Positions 49,662-61,700 of a DNA stretch of 64,000 nucleotides are shown here, one piece after another. The translations under genes and the position numbers were made by a program. Numbering within the stretch: the stretch's first letter is position 1; each line of letters starts with the position of its first letter. The DNA is from Xiphophorus maculatus (taxonomy: Eukaryota; Chordata; Actinopteri; Cyprinodontiformes; Poeciliidae). Location: contig NC_036446.1 in assembly GCF_002775205.1 (NCBI RefSeq), positions 15,810,565-15,874,564 on the forward strand, written 5' to 3'. The notes beneath the pieces were generated by a model. It searched no databases, was not told the DNA's origin, and saw nothing but the letters and a program-made list of their open reading frames with translations.

Positions 49662-49990
49662 GTTCTCTCAAAAGGTTAGGAAGCACAACCTTTGTTTTTG
49701 GTTATTTTGTAGCTATTTCTTTTTTTTGTATGCGTTGTTATTAAGCTTGGCGGCCTACAAACGGAACTACACGTCCCACAAAGCTAACAACTTCCTGTTT
49801 ATTTTGACCCAAAGTAAGCTGCTCTTCGGTACAAATCCACCAAAAGCTGTTCAAATGCAAAGCTTGTGGATCTCGTACTCACGCTAAATTTCACGCAGAC
49901 GAACTATTCATGGGTCTTTTCTTTTGCTCTTCGGAGTGTTATCTGGCCAGCCGTTGCTCACTGAGAACTAAAAGTCCCAGAATCCTTTGC
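49662..49990. promoter_or_regulatory. thap11: thap11 upstream region with two ZNF143/THAP11-type motifs
   Basis: Plus-strand GAACTACACGTCCCACAAAG (49764-49783) and AGAACTAAAAGTCCCAGAAT followed by CCTTTGC (49964-49990) both follow the pattern ACTAcAanTCCCAg.atGC known for the composite site bound by ZNF143, THAP11 and HCF-1. They lie about 105 and 305 bp upstream of the thap11 start codon, in the same orientation. Binding is inferred from the motif only. Confidence 0.6.
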
Positions 49991-50029
49991 CCGTCCTCTT
50001 TGACAGTGCCGCTTATGCAGCGCCCCTTG

Positions 50030-51350
50030 TGGTCAAAAATAAATTCAGTTGCATCCACCTTAAGATCTTTTTGTTACTATTATAAATATTAATATAAGTA
50101 TTAGTTGTATTACTGTTTATGTCAATGGTGAAATTAGTGTTATTAAGAAAATACAATACGGAAAACCTGTCCAAATATTGTTTAACTGGATGAACGTAAA
50201 AAAAAAAACGCATCTATTTCAATATCAGTCTTCACAGGGGAAGACATTGCAATCTATGTCAAATCTTTTCTGTAAAATATTTTTTTGCTTGGATTAATTT
50301 TGTTTCAAAACTTAAAGAAAACTTATTATTTTAGAGAAGGAATGTTTTTTTAGGTATATGCCTAAAGTGAATGATTTATTCTTAATAGAAATAGGAAACA
50401 TTGAAATCTTGGCATCTGAATATTCTTTGTGAATTTGTAAGCTATTTATCAACAAAATTACACTCAATAATGACAAAAGAGCTGGCTATTCATTGTGAGC
50501 TTTATATGAGCAGAAAATTTAATAAAAGGAAAAAGTAAGCTGCAGACAACCTCAGCTCTGAGGGTTTGTGTTTTAGGCACTCCTGAACCAGAAAACCATT
50601 CTAAATCAACTTACTTGATCAGTACAGCCATCAGTACATTTTAGAGCAATTTGTGCTGATTTCATTTTCTAGCAGAAAGTGCTCCAACAAACTCTTGACA
50701 TATGACATGACATATTTTCACTAAAGGAACTACTACTGATAATAACTTCAAAGAATCTCCCTTCAAAAAAAATTTAATTAACGTTTTTAACATCTTTGCA
50801 GTTCCACATCCTGATGGCTTCCAAACTACATTGATGCAGTTACTCAAAAATGAGAAGAAGTCCTGATCAAGTACTGGTGCATATACATACCATACATCTC
50901 CAAGTTGTATTTATATTAAATGTTGCTTTTTTTTCTTTTCTTTTTAATCGTGTGATCTGTTACATTTTCGTTGATATTTTTCACAAGTTCTCTAAATTGA
51001 CACTGCCTAAATGATGTTTGTATTGTTAAAATGTTTAATGTTAAAAGAAAATCTTGGTCTCTCTTTTTAATTCGACTATATGTAGGATCTTGGTTTCTAT
51101 TTGATGTAAAGATTGATAAACGAAAACCATATATGAACGTTCCCGTAAAAAAGAACCGGTTGATTGAGCAGGTTCGGTCGCAAACGGCATTTAGTAATGG
51201 GACTCTTTGCCACTTTTTACGACATTTAGAACGACATTTGCGAAATTCTGTAAGATAAAGAGCTGTGGTCGTTTAATCACACAAAATATGCTTTCAAAAC
51301 GCTTTCATCTGGCGTGAATCTCGCATTTAAATCCGTATTCAGTGTTTTTC
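50030..51350. other. intergenic, no gene seen
   Basis: AT-rich DNA between the divergent thap11 and gfod2 genes. Short frames near 50662 and 51031 are unsupported. Confidence 0.45.
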
Positions 51351-51369
51351 CACAATAAAAGTTTCCGTT

Positions 51370-51476
51370 GACAGTATTTCCGGTTCCGCCCAACCGTTGC
51401 TACTGAAGTTACCGTCATTAGCAAATGGGCAGCGCCCGGGCTCAACCTATCGCCTGTTGTGAACGATGACCCACCG
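51370..51476 (+). promoter_or_regulatory. gfod2: putative gfod2 promoter and non-coding exon 1
   Basis: A GC-rich patch with ETS-like TTTCCGGTTCCGCC (about 51380) and GGCAGCGCCCGGGCTC is followed by a strong donor, CCG|GTAGGT, at 51477. The first coding exon of gfod2 has an acceptor (TTTTCACAG, AG at 52721-52722), so a non-coding first exon must exist upstream and this is the best candidate. Confidence 0.5.
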
Positions 51477-52823
51477 GTAGGTACTCTGTGACATCTGTTC
51501 GCGTTCTTGTTCCATATTAAGTGTGTGACTTTCAAGAACCAGTGATGCATTAAAATTATGCTGTTAGATGTGTAGAGTTATCTAGTTTATCGCGAGTTTT
51601 GGGAGTTCTCTCTGCATCTTTGTGCGGCTAGCTGGATGCGCTAGCTGACATGGTTATCAATTGCCTCTCTGTGGTTAGCTCTTCGCCTTTATGAAACACT
51701 CCCTATAAGGGTAATACTTGTATGCCGCATCTGTTTTAATATCATGTGTACGCGCCAGTAATTTCTGCTTCTGATAAATAAACTTTCCCCTGACCTGGTT
51801 TTATCATCAGTCCACCTGACTGGACGCAGCTTCAGTAGATTCTCATGGTGACAGTAAGTGAAAAAGCCTTGACCTGCTGATAAGCAGTATGATAAGTGAC
51901 GGTTTCCATTGTTCCTGGTTCATGAGTGGGGAGAGTTTACTTCTGGTTTCACTGGTTAATGCAGGTGCACAGGTGCTCACCCACACAGCCTTTGTTCGCC
52001 TGGGATCATGGTGTGAGCTCATCTGTTTGCACACATGCAGTAAATAGCCACTCATACTCTACTAGCATAAACCTGCAGCACACTGCATGAGAAAAGGTTC
52101 CTTCCTCAACTGAAGGTTGATTATCTGTTTTGATACTTATGATTAGACTTGCCCAAAAACTAATAAATCAGTTAGTCGCATAATAAATTAAAACAAGCTC
52201 ACTAATTTCCATTTGTATGATTTATTGTTTTTCTCTTTTCTGTCTTTCTACCAAAAACTGGATGAGAAAAGTCTTCAGTCTGGTACTTTATTCTCAACTA
52301 ATCCCCCTTTTTTGAAGGACAGTTTTCTTTACACATACTTCTTAATTAGTTTCATTTGTTGTTTTGTGTATTTATTTTAGGCATTTAAAATGTCTTCCAG
52401 TTCCAGTGTTAAATGTTCATTATAATTAAAAGTTTGATATTTGAGAATGTGTTCTTGCATTATTTTGCTATTACCATTATATTACTTGAAAATGGTCTCA
52501 AACCAACAGTGACTTTTGGGACAATGTATTGTCCAGCAAAAGTTGTTATCGTGACAGGCCTCCTTGTGATACTATATATATACCTGATGGGTGTAGAGGA
52601 TTTTGAAGAACGTGTCAGGATATTTTAAGGGCTTTCTGATAGGAGACCCTAAGCAAGGCTGCTGTTTAGTTACAGAAATGTTTATTGTTGATTCTTAAAG
52701 ATCTATTTATTCATTTTCACAGGTAACTTTCTCTACCTTTACCAAAAAGAATCAGATCTACTGGTGAGAAACTGGAATGGATGGCTGTGGTCCACGTGTA
52801 GAATAACGCCAAGCGGCAGGGCC

Positions 52824-55469
52824 ATGTTGCCAGGAGTTGGTGTTTTTGGCACCGGGAGCACAGCCCGAGTGCTGGTCCCGCTGCTGCAAGCCGAGGGCTT
52901 TGAAGTCCATGCGCTTTGGGGACGAAGCGAAGAGGAAGCTTGCTGCTTGGCAAAGGAACTCGGCATCCCGTTTCACACCAGCCGATCCGACGACGTCCTC
53001 CTGCACCAAGACGTCGACCTGGTGTGCATCTATATTCCCCCCTCAATGACAAGACAAATTGCAGTCAAAGCACTGGGTAAGCTTTTTAAAATACTTTCAC
53101 TACTATTTAGATTTTAATTACGATTAAATTAACTTTCTTTTCTGAAAGCATAATCTTAAAGTGTTTCCATTGACTGTGATCTCACTGGGTGTGGCAGAGG
53201 AGACTTCCCTCAGAAATATTTGCACCAACCGTAACGTTTCCCCTGAGGGTTGTTGGAGGAACTGATCTGATATTTTTTGTAACTCTTAGAAGTAATCCTA
53301 ACATTACTGTACCGGAGGGGCGTCGGTGTAAAGCATCTGTTGGAATTCTTCAGGGTTGAGCTCAGTTTCCTGTTTTGGTTGCAACTTCCTGAATGTTTCC
53401 CTGCTGAAGGACTTGTCTACAGCAGGGAAGCCTTCAAGAGGAGATCTAACACGCTGCTTATCGAACATTTCTGCATGCAGAACACACCCGGTGTGTGACA
53501 TGTGAAAGGACAGGCTGGACCAGCTGAAGCAGTCAGTCCCTCGGTCTGTTAAAATACCTCCACCTTGTTCAGTTTACAGCTACTGTAGACTTTGCTACTC
53601 CCAGCAGTTTTCACAATGGGTTGAAGATGTTTGCAAAACCTACAAGTGTTACATTTATTTTGCGTTTTCGGGCTGGCTGATAAATTGATTTTATCGTTTA
53701 ATTGAATTTTTTTATTATTATTTATCATTGCACAACCAAAGCCACCATTTTGTTTGACAAACGTGCTTTAGAGCTTCTATTTATTTGGACTTTGAATTCA
53801 GGCCAACTCAATACATGGGCCAGGCTAAGTTTTGTTTTTTAAAACCACAAGAATAGTCATATTACAAGAATACAGTCGTATGACGATAAAGTGGAAATAA
53901 TAGGAAAATATACCAATGTTACCAGAAAAACGTCGTAATATTAGGAGAATGAAGTAGTAATTTTATGAGAATTCTGACTAAGTAAATAACAAAAAATTAA
54001 AATGAGAAATGTTGAGCATCTTTTGAAGTTATAATTTGATATTGGTTTTACAAATAACTAAACTCTAAATGTTCAAACACATCAGCATCAAATTATTACC
54101 TGTAGCAGGACTTTGAAATGATTGTGGACACAACTGAGTCTGTTTTGAGGAAAGAACCACACAGATTGAACTGGTTTTGTTGGATCTCTACAAACGTTTT
54201 TTTTTTTCATTAAAACAACATGATTAGAAAATGTATTCAAGAATACGTTAAATTAAAATAAAAATTAAACGTTGAAATTAAACAAAAACATTTTTGCAGC
54301 CTTGCCCTAATACTGTCGTAACAACTCAAAGAAGGGATGATGATAATCAGTTTTGGAAAATACTTTCTGTCATTTGTAATTTTGTTTTTAGAAAAGAAAG
54401 TGAGAAAAATAATAGATTAAAATCGGATCTGATGTGAAAATAATCAGTTTTTATCTCTAAGTCATGAGATAAAAACTCATGACTTAGAGATATAACTCTA
54501 AGTCATGAGTGCTGTTTGAGTTTAATAGTTGAGTTTTAGCTGAGTCTTTCCGTCTGTTCCGGCTGTCTTACAGGTATTGGTAAGAATGTCGTGTGTGAGA
54601 AAGCTGCAACCGCTGTTGACTCTTTCAAGATGGTGACTGCAGCCAGATACTACCCCCAGCTGCTGAGCATGATGGGTAACACCCTGCGCTTCCTGCCGGC
54701 CTTTGTGGCGATGCGACAGCTGCTGGTGGAGGGCTACGTCAGGGACATCCAGGTGTGTGACGTGCGGGTCTACGGTCCGAGCCTCCTGGACCAGTCGTAC
54801 GGCTGGACCTGCGAGGAGCTGATGGGCGGCGGCGGGTTGCACATCGTGGGCTCCGCCATCATCGACCTGCTGAGTTACCTCACGGGAACCAGAGCTCACC
54901 GCGTGCACGGCTTACTGCGGACCTTTGTGCAACAGAACAACCTGATCCGAGGCATCCGCCGCGTCACCAGCGACGACTTTTGCTTCTTCCAAATGTTGAT
55001 GGGTGGAACCGGATCCTCGGGCGTGTGCTGCACCGTGACCTTGAACTTCAACATGCCGGGGTCGTTCGTGCACGAGGTTATGATTGTCGGATCTGCCGGC
55101 AGGTTGGTCGCCAGGGGAACCGAGCTGTACGGCCAACGCAACGGGAGCAAATGCGAAGAGCTGCTGCTGGCTGACGCCGGTGGCGTCGGACCGGAGGCGA
55201 AAGAGATGCCCCGCCCTCACCTGCAGGGGCTGAGCTCCATGGTGAAGGCGCTGAGACAGTCCTTCCAGGCTCACGAAGAGCGGCGGTCATGGTCACGAGG
55301 TCCGGTTGCCTCGGCGCCAACCTTCGAAGACGGCCTGTACGTGCAGACGGTGGTGGAGGCAGTGAAACAGTCCAGCAGCAGCGGGGAGTGGGTCTGCGTG
55401 GAGATCATGAGTCAGGAGCCGGACCCCAACCACAACCTGTGCGAGGCGCTGCAGAGAAACAAAAACTGA
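52824..55469 (+). CDS. gfod2: glucose-fructose oxidoreductase domain-containing protein 2
   Basis: Coding exons 52824-53076 and 54574-55469 join through a phase-1 glycine codon to 382 aa (human 385). It belongs to the Gfo/Idh/MocA oxidoreductase fold; the vertebrate protein is thought to be secreted and linked to extracellular matrix, with no proven substrate. Seen: N-terminal Rossmann motif [18 protein letters not shown] (dinucleotide binding), [20 protein letters not shown], then [10 protein letters not shown] with the EK lysine typical of the fold. Next are [45 protein letters not shown] and [11 protein letters not shown], ending SGEWVCVE and NLCEALQRN. The start is the ATG before LPGVGVFG, as in other GFOD2 proteins. 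The frame is open further upstream but has no in-frame ATG, and a 9-codon upstream ORF (52777-52806) sits in the leader. Splice sites are G|GTAAGC and TTACAG|GTATTG. GFOD1 is the alternative paralogue, but [11 protein letters not shown] and the C-terminus fit GFOD2. Confidence 0.94.
53848..53990 (+). repeat. degenerate 20-25 bp tandem repeat in gfod2 intron
   Basis: Recurring words TATTACAAGAATACAGTCGT, ATTAGGAGAATGAAGTAGTA and similar (ATATTACGAGAATAAAGTCGTA-like units), a tandem type often seen in fish. Confidence 0.55.
54453..54510. repeat. perfect hairpin plus third copy, upstream of gfod2 exon 2
   Basis: ATCTCTAAGTCATGAG (54453-54468) is exactly inverted at 54476-54491 around a 7-base loop. 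A third direct copy (CTCTAAGTCATGAGT) follows at about 54496-54510. It sits about 60-120 bp before the exon 2 acceptor. Confidence 0.85.
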
Positions 55470-55479
55470 ACCGAAACAT

Positions 55480-58400
55480 TCACTGAGTGCAAAAACTACA
55501 TGCGTGACAGAACAGGACTCTGAACGTCTCTTTGTGATGCAGCTGCTTTGGCTGTTTACATCACACACACAACTACTTTCTTCTATTTGTTCACTTCCTC
55601 TCAGGTTTTGCAGATTAATATTTAGCCGCCACAGACACAGCTGCATTGTGCGCCTGGAGGAAGGAGAGTACTCCATTAGTAAACCACAGCTTTATTATTT
55701 GGGTTCGGACCAGTAGAAATACAGACAGCCTTGTGACAAACGTGCCAATAATCCTGTAGATGTTGTCTTCATCTGGCTCATTTTGAAGTTAAGAAGTAGG
55801 GAATGTATTTTTCTCGGTTTGTAAATTGTTTTGTGTCAAGAAGGCACAACAACTACATTTAATACTTGGTTTTTGCACGTTACAGAATAATCTATGTGCT
55901 TAATTTGTGCAACAAAGTCTGTAGTGAAATATTTTCACTCATGTTTTGTATTTAAATTAAGACAAGTTGAACCGGTTTGTACTTAAAATCAAAATTATTG
56001 ACTAAATATTGGTTACATCACTACTTTTAGGTCACTATTATATTCATCAGAGTTTACTTTAGGTTTAAATATGAAGCAAGAGGATAATTTGACTAACAAG
56101 GTGCTTTTCATAATTTACCTCTGATAGTTAAATAAGATCAGAACAGAAATAATAATGCTGTGGGACGTTTACATTTAGTTTTGTTTAATTTTAGCTCTAG
56201 TAATTTTGGTTAAAGTGACTAATGTAGCAACAAATACTGATAAAATAGCAAATAACTTCACAATTTTGAACATTTTAAATGTAACAAAGCTAAAAACATA
56301 ATAATTTACAAACATTGTAAGGAAGTATTTGAACAGGTAACCGTTAGCCAATATTGTGAAAAGAAATATTCCTCCAAACATTAAATCAAAAATTCAAATA
56401 TCTAAGAAAATGAAAGGGAGATTATATAAGAAAGTTTTAAAATAATCTCTCATTACATAAAAAGTTCAAATATAAAAGTCTACTAATACTTGATGAGCAG
56501 AACACCAAAGTTTCAAATAATCTGATTTATAGTTGTGTTATTAAATTACATCAGCTGCAAATATTATTATGTTTCAGTGTAATAATATATTATATTATTG
56601 GCAAAATGTTTGTTATTGACAAAAACGTTAGGATATTATTGACTTATTGCTGTTGGCTTTCTTACATTCAAAATGGTCAAAATAATTTACATTATTGATT
56701 GCTACAAGTAACCTAACCAGATTAAGAAATAATAGTAGGTTGTTTTTTTTTTCCTGTTACAACACGCCATAGTAAATATACCAGGGACTGAGTAAAATAA
56801 GCTAAGTAGAGAACATAAATATGTCGTTTGTAGCATCGGCCCCCTGAAAGCGACCAGGTAAGTTTGAATGTTTGTTTTTGAGCGGCTCGCTGTAAATAAG
56901 CCAGAAGTTTGGTTTTACGTGCTGCATTTCCATTATTTTAAAAGAAATGTCCTACATTTAGATGAAAATTATGGTTATTGTTGTAACACATATGAAATGC
57001 GTTTTAATAATTTGGATTTTCTTGAATAACTCTCGACAACATTGTGAAAACTCTGCCTACAATCTTTTTATCTATGAAAACTGAAGCCACAACATTTACC
57101 TGTTAGGTTTACCTGGAGATTTAAACATTTACAACTTATTTTAAAGATACAAACTTAAGTTTACACTTGTTTTTAACAAAAAAAAACAAAGATTACGATT
57201 CTAAATTAAAACGTAGTCCAGTGCGAGTGGGTCCAATCTGCCACATAGCAGCTGCCTTTTTGTTACAGTCAAAGCTCCAGTAAAATGGGAATCAGGGGAA
57301 GTTAAAGAATATTTTATGTTATTTAATCTGTCCAATTTTATTGATCTGTTAGTGTAGATCTTAATATATTTGTTACATCTCATTTTTTCAGCAGGGCTGC
57401 AGTTTACATTGATTTCTTTAGAAAATGATTCTGCTGAATCCATCACTTCTAAAATGCATTCCAGCTCATTTGTTTTTTTATCACTTTATCAGCAGCTTTT
57501 TTTTGTCTTCACACTGATAAAATGCCACCTGTCTACTAAACGATCTAGTGCTTGCACCAGTCAGCTTGCTGCAAATGTGACTTCAACATTTATAAGAAAC
57601 TTTTGTATTTATTTATTATTCCCTGTAGAAAGTTTGACATGTTTGTCCATTGTCTATCAGCCTGTGAATTTCTGTTTTGATGCTGTAATATTTATATATC
57701 TTTTTTTTAGATTTAGTCTTGTTTTAACTAATATGACATTTTGGGCACTAATTTGCTGCTTCAGAGTTGATAAACTGTACTGTTAATCTGTGTGACAGAT
57801 ATTTTTCTTTTAATAAATATAATTGTTTTAATTTAAAGGCCATTTTTTGACCTGAGTGTATAATTTCTCTTGTTTTTAACAAAACAAATTAAAACAAGTT
57901 GCAGTATCTTGAGAGTTTTCGCTTGGTGCTAATAAATCATCCATTTAATGTATTTTCTTCTTTGCATTTTTCCTGTTTTTGGTTTGTTCAATAGGAATGT
58001 TGCTCATTCTGCCTTTTTCTATCAGGACTTCATAAGATGACATGTCGACTTATAATAGTCTTTGTATAGAAGAAAAAATGGTAAATGAGGCTTTCTGAAA
58101 TGTAACATAAAAGAAAATGTAAAGTATAGTAATTTCTGTCATTATAAAGCTTTTTGGACAAAATGGACAACTGGCAAGTTTGAACCTTTTTTTTTACTTT
58201 TTTAAAATGATTGTTTATGTTGCCTACTTCGATATTAAGACACTTCAGTACTCCTGATGGGGAATTCACGTGTAGCCTTCCATTACAAACATTCACCAGT
58301 AAAATTTGTACATAAAATCATCAAAAATAACTTAAAAACTGAAACTGCATGTTTCCTAAAAAGACATTATACATAGCATTGTGTAAAAGCTGCTCTTAAA

Positions 58401-58590
58401 TCATCATATTTTTTGTTTTACCTTTCTCTTAAATCACTTAGACAATATATTCATTTTCAAGACTTTAGCCCTTTACATGTCCACTCAATTATTTGAAATA
58501 ATAGTTGACCGTTTAGTACACAAAACGCTAAATGTTTGTCCATGAATACACGATACTGGGCTTTGGAGGTTAAATATATCAAAAAAAATT
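55480..58590. other. gfod2 3' flank and intergenic, no gene seen
   Basis: AT-rich DNA. The frame at 57370-57786 is hydrophobic and low in complexity and resembles no known family. I treat it as chance. The 3' UTR of gfod2 must start here but I cannot fix its end. Confidence 0.45.
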
Positions 58591-58602
58591 CACCATTCTG
58601 CC

Positions 58603-58620
58603 CAGCTGGTGGCGCCAGCG
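58603..58620 (+). promoter_or_regulatory. possible CTCF-type site near BED gene promoter
   Basis: CCAGCTGGTGGCGCCAGC differs from the CTCF core CCASYAGRKGGCRS at a single position. It lies about 165 bp upstream of the BED gene ATG. Motif match only. Confidence 0.3.
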
Positions 58621-58694
58621 CAGCCCTGAATAGTAGTGGTAGAAGAAGAACCGAAAAAAAAGAACGCAGTCTGAGTCAGTTCGGCTAACTTAGC

Positions 58695-58739
58695 ATGACA
58701 GCTAACGAAGATCAGCCAACGGTCAAATATTGGTTTTAG
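58695..58739 (+). promoter_or_regulatory. upstream ORF of the BED gene
   Basis: A 14-codon frame (starts MTANEDQPTV) ends 29 bases before the main ATG at 58769. If included in the mRNA it could dampen translation of the main frame. Whether it is in the transcript is unknown. Confidence 0.4.
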
Positions 58740-58768
58740 ACCACACTGGGTCATCGGTACCGCGTGGT

Positions 58769-61700
58769 ATGGGACCCCGAAAGGTAAAGCTGGACACATA
58801 CCGTAAGAGAAGCGTGGTGTGGAGCTTTTTTACAGATATAGACGAAGGGTCGGTGCAGTGTGTGCTGTGTAATCGTTACCTTCATAAAAAGGAGCACGGC
58901 TCCACCACTCCGATGCTAAGACATCTGCGCCTCAAACACCCCACACAGGTCTACAGAGGGATGGAAAGAGACCACGGAGCTGCCGCCAGCCACGACCACC
59001 AGCATATGGAAATAGATGATGAACAGATCATCTCTGGTATGCCTTCCTGATTATTTCCTGTTATTTGTTTGTTTCACCCCTGACTGCTTGTAATCTGTTT
59101 TGTTGTTTGGAAACTGTGCAGCTACCTTTCAAATACAACATGCTGTTTGTGTGGATGGATACACGCCCAGTTTTTAAATGGAGATTTTACATGGAGCCCC
59201 CCACGGCTCAGTTTTAGGCCACATTTTGCTTTTCGTTGTCATTCAGCTGAAGTTCACTTTTCTGCAAATGAAACTTGCTTTATTCATAGCTGCTGCAGGT
59301 TAGCTGAAAGCTGCTTCTGAATGTAAACAATGCTACACTTTAGTCTTATGTGGAGCATTCAAGTGAAGATGTATTTTAGGGCTGAAATAGTGTCTTTAAT
59401 TATGGGGATAAAACTAGTTTACATTCTGTATTTGAAGATTTCGGGATGTATGGATATTATTTATATTCCTGGTGCTTCCTCCAGTCTTTGTTTATGTTTT
59501 TGGGATGGAACAAAATACATCCCGGTACTGGCAGCAGGAAAATTGACACTACCACCTCTGCTTTTTGATTCTTTACCTATAAATAGACAGAAGTAGCCTT
59601 ACAAATGATGCTTAAGAAATAACACAGTAAGGAAGCCAGACATGATGCCTTCTGCTTTTAAATACAAAATTCAAGTTTTTTTTTTAAGAAAACACCTGTT
59701 TGTTTTTCAGTTGTAGTGTCAGTGGATGACGACGAATCCAACACCAGGACCACCCCGAATGATTCTGACCCCAGCACTGCTGTCAGTGGCCTCTGTGAGA
59801 CTTCACCACGAGGCTCGCTAGCTCATCTTATACATGAAGATGATCTTGGCCACATTCCCAACAAGCAGTCGCGCAGGCGCAGCTTGATTTGGAGACTGTT
59901 TGAACATTTGGACAACTTGAACGCCGCTCGCTGCCGCATTTGCATGAAAAAGTTGCACAAAAGTGGCGGCATTAGCAACCTTCGTCGACACTTGGTAAAG
60001 AGGCACCCAAAGGTGCTTTCAGAGCTGCTGTCCACCAACCACCGCCCTGCTGTGCCCTCACAGGATCTAAATGTAGCCAGTGTCTCTCGTGAATCCTACA
60101 TAGGAACAGAGCCCCATCCAGGTACGTTTGGTCGATGAAACCAGTTCTCTTCATGTGTAGTTTTATCAGTGAGGGGACAGCATGGCCTCTTGTTATCATC
60201 AGAGCTTCTTTAGGATGTTTATTTTTCTCTTCTTGTGTAGTAAAATTGGTTTTGGATGATGGGGAATCTCACATTATGACCACACTGAATGAAACTGATA
60301 TTCCAGCGATAAACAAGCTTCCAGGCATACCACAAGGAGAATCAGCTGAGAAAATAATAGAAGCAGAGGTAAGCTATTTGTCCACCTAAACAATGACAGT
60401 TAAAAGAAGACATTTTTTCTCACTGTCTGACTTTAAATTAGCTGAAGCTTCTCCTGTTTGAGATCAGATTAAAAAAAACATTTCTACTTAAATATATTTA
60501 ACTTAGACGCTTACAAATCCATCATCATCTGGGCTTTCCTATATTGTTTAAAAAAAGGAATCTCAGTTTATGTAAGCCTGCGATTGTGGTGTAAAAGAAA
60601 ATTTCTCCCTTTATTATTCTGGCATTTAGCAAATATAAATATTATAACAGTGCGATAAGGCAGCAAAATCTTCATATACGTGTAGATATATGACTTTAAC
60701 TTGCATAAAGAAGCATTCTAAACATAACTTAAATCACAGGAGATGAAATATTCTTAATTGCTGCAACTGCATGTAGAAATCTCAGAGTTTAAAAGGTTTT
60801 ATCTCTTCCAGTTTGAACAAAAGACATGAAGTGTTATTTTAAAGTTTGTGTCCACTAAGCTAAGCTTTCTTCTTCTGCAGGATTCAAATGGTGATGGAAC
60901 GGGGGGAACCATGTGGGACAGTGGACAGAAATGGTTTCCGGGTGAGCATCTATTGCTCTAACTTGTCTTAATATTATTTTTGATAAAACTTTCTTCCAAA
61001 GACGAGTCTAAATTTCTCTCAGTAATCTGAATTTCTAGGCTTGACCACTTCCTGAAAGGGAAATTTACACCCTGAACATGGATTATCCCTCTCTAATCTA
61101 GACCTCAGAACCCTAAAGGGTTCATTTGTTTGCATAAAATGAAATTCTCATGTCTCTTTTGGAAATAAATCCTGCATATTTTTGATGTGTACCTGTTTGA
61201 GCACGGAGGATTTTCATTAAGAGGCAAAGGCGAGCAGGATTCTGGTCCCAATGATCATTTCCCACCTTTATGTAGAAAATCATAATAGCTGCAGTAATAA
61301 ATGGTGCTTTTGCAATTCTTAGTTTGTTGGTTTAAACCAGCTGCACTCATATTCAGATAACTTACTGCTACTGACTGTAGGAAAGTTATTTTAGACACTG
61401 AGACTTTAGAACCTTATTTAAAGCTTCGATAATAATTGGTATTTTAAATTTCTTTTTCATCAGTGGAAGTTAGAGTGGAGGACGACAGCTCCGACGTCAT
61501 GACCCCTTCTATCGAACCTGATGCCGGTCATATCATAAATGACAATCCCGACTCTTTGCAAGAAGGTTTGGCACAAGAAGCGTTTCATTCAGAGGCAGGT
61601 GAAAACTCCTCTGAGAGACCGCAGACCAAAGACCGCAGAAGGAGCGTGATCTGGAGGCACTTTGAGAGATTAGAGAGTTCAGAAGCAGCTCAGTGTCGCA

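Noticed and set aside
49402-49686. Additional frames overlapping thap11 on both strands
   Set aside because: GC-rich shadows of the THAP finger coding region.
57370-57786. 138-aa hydrophobic frame downstream of gfod2
   Set aside because: Low-complexity AT-rich translation with no domain, no promoter or splice context.
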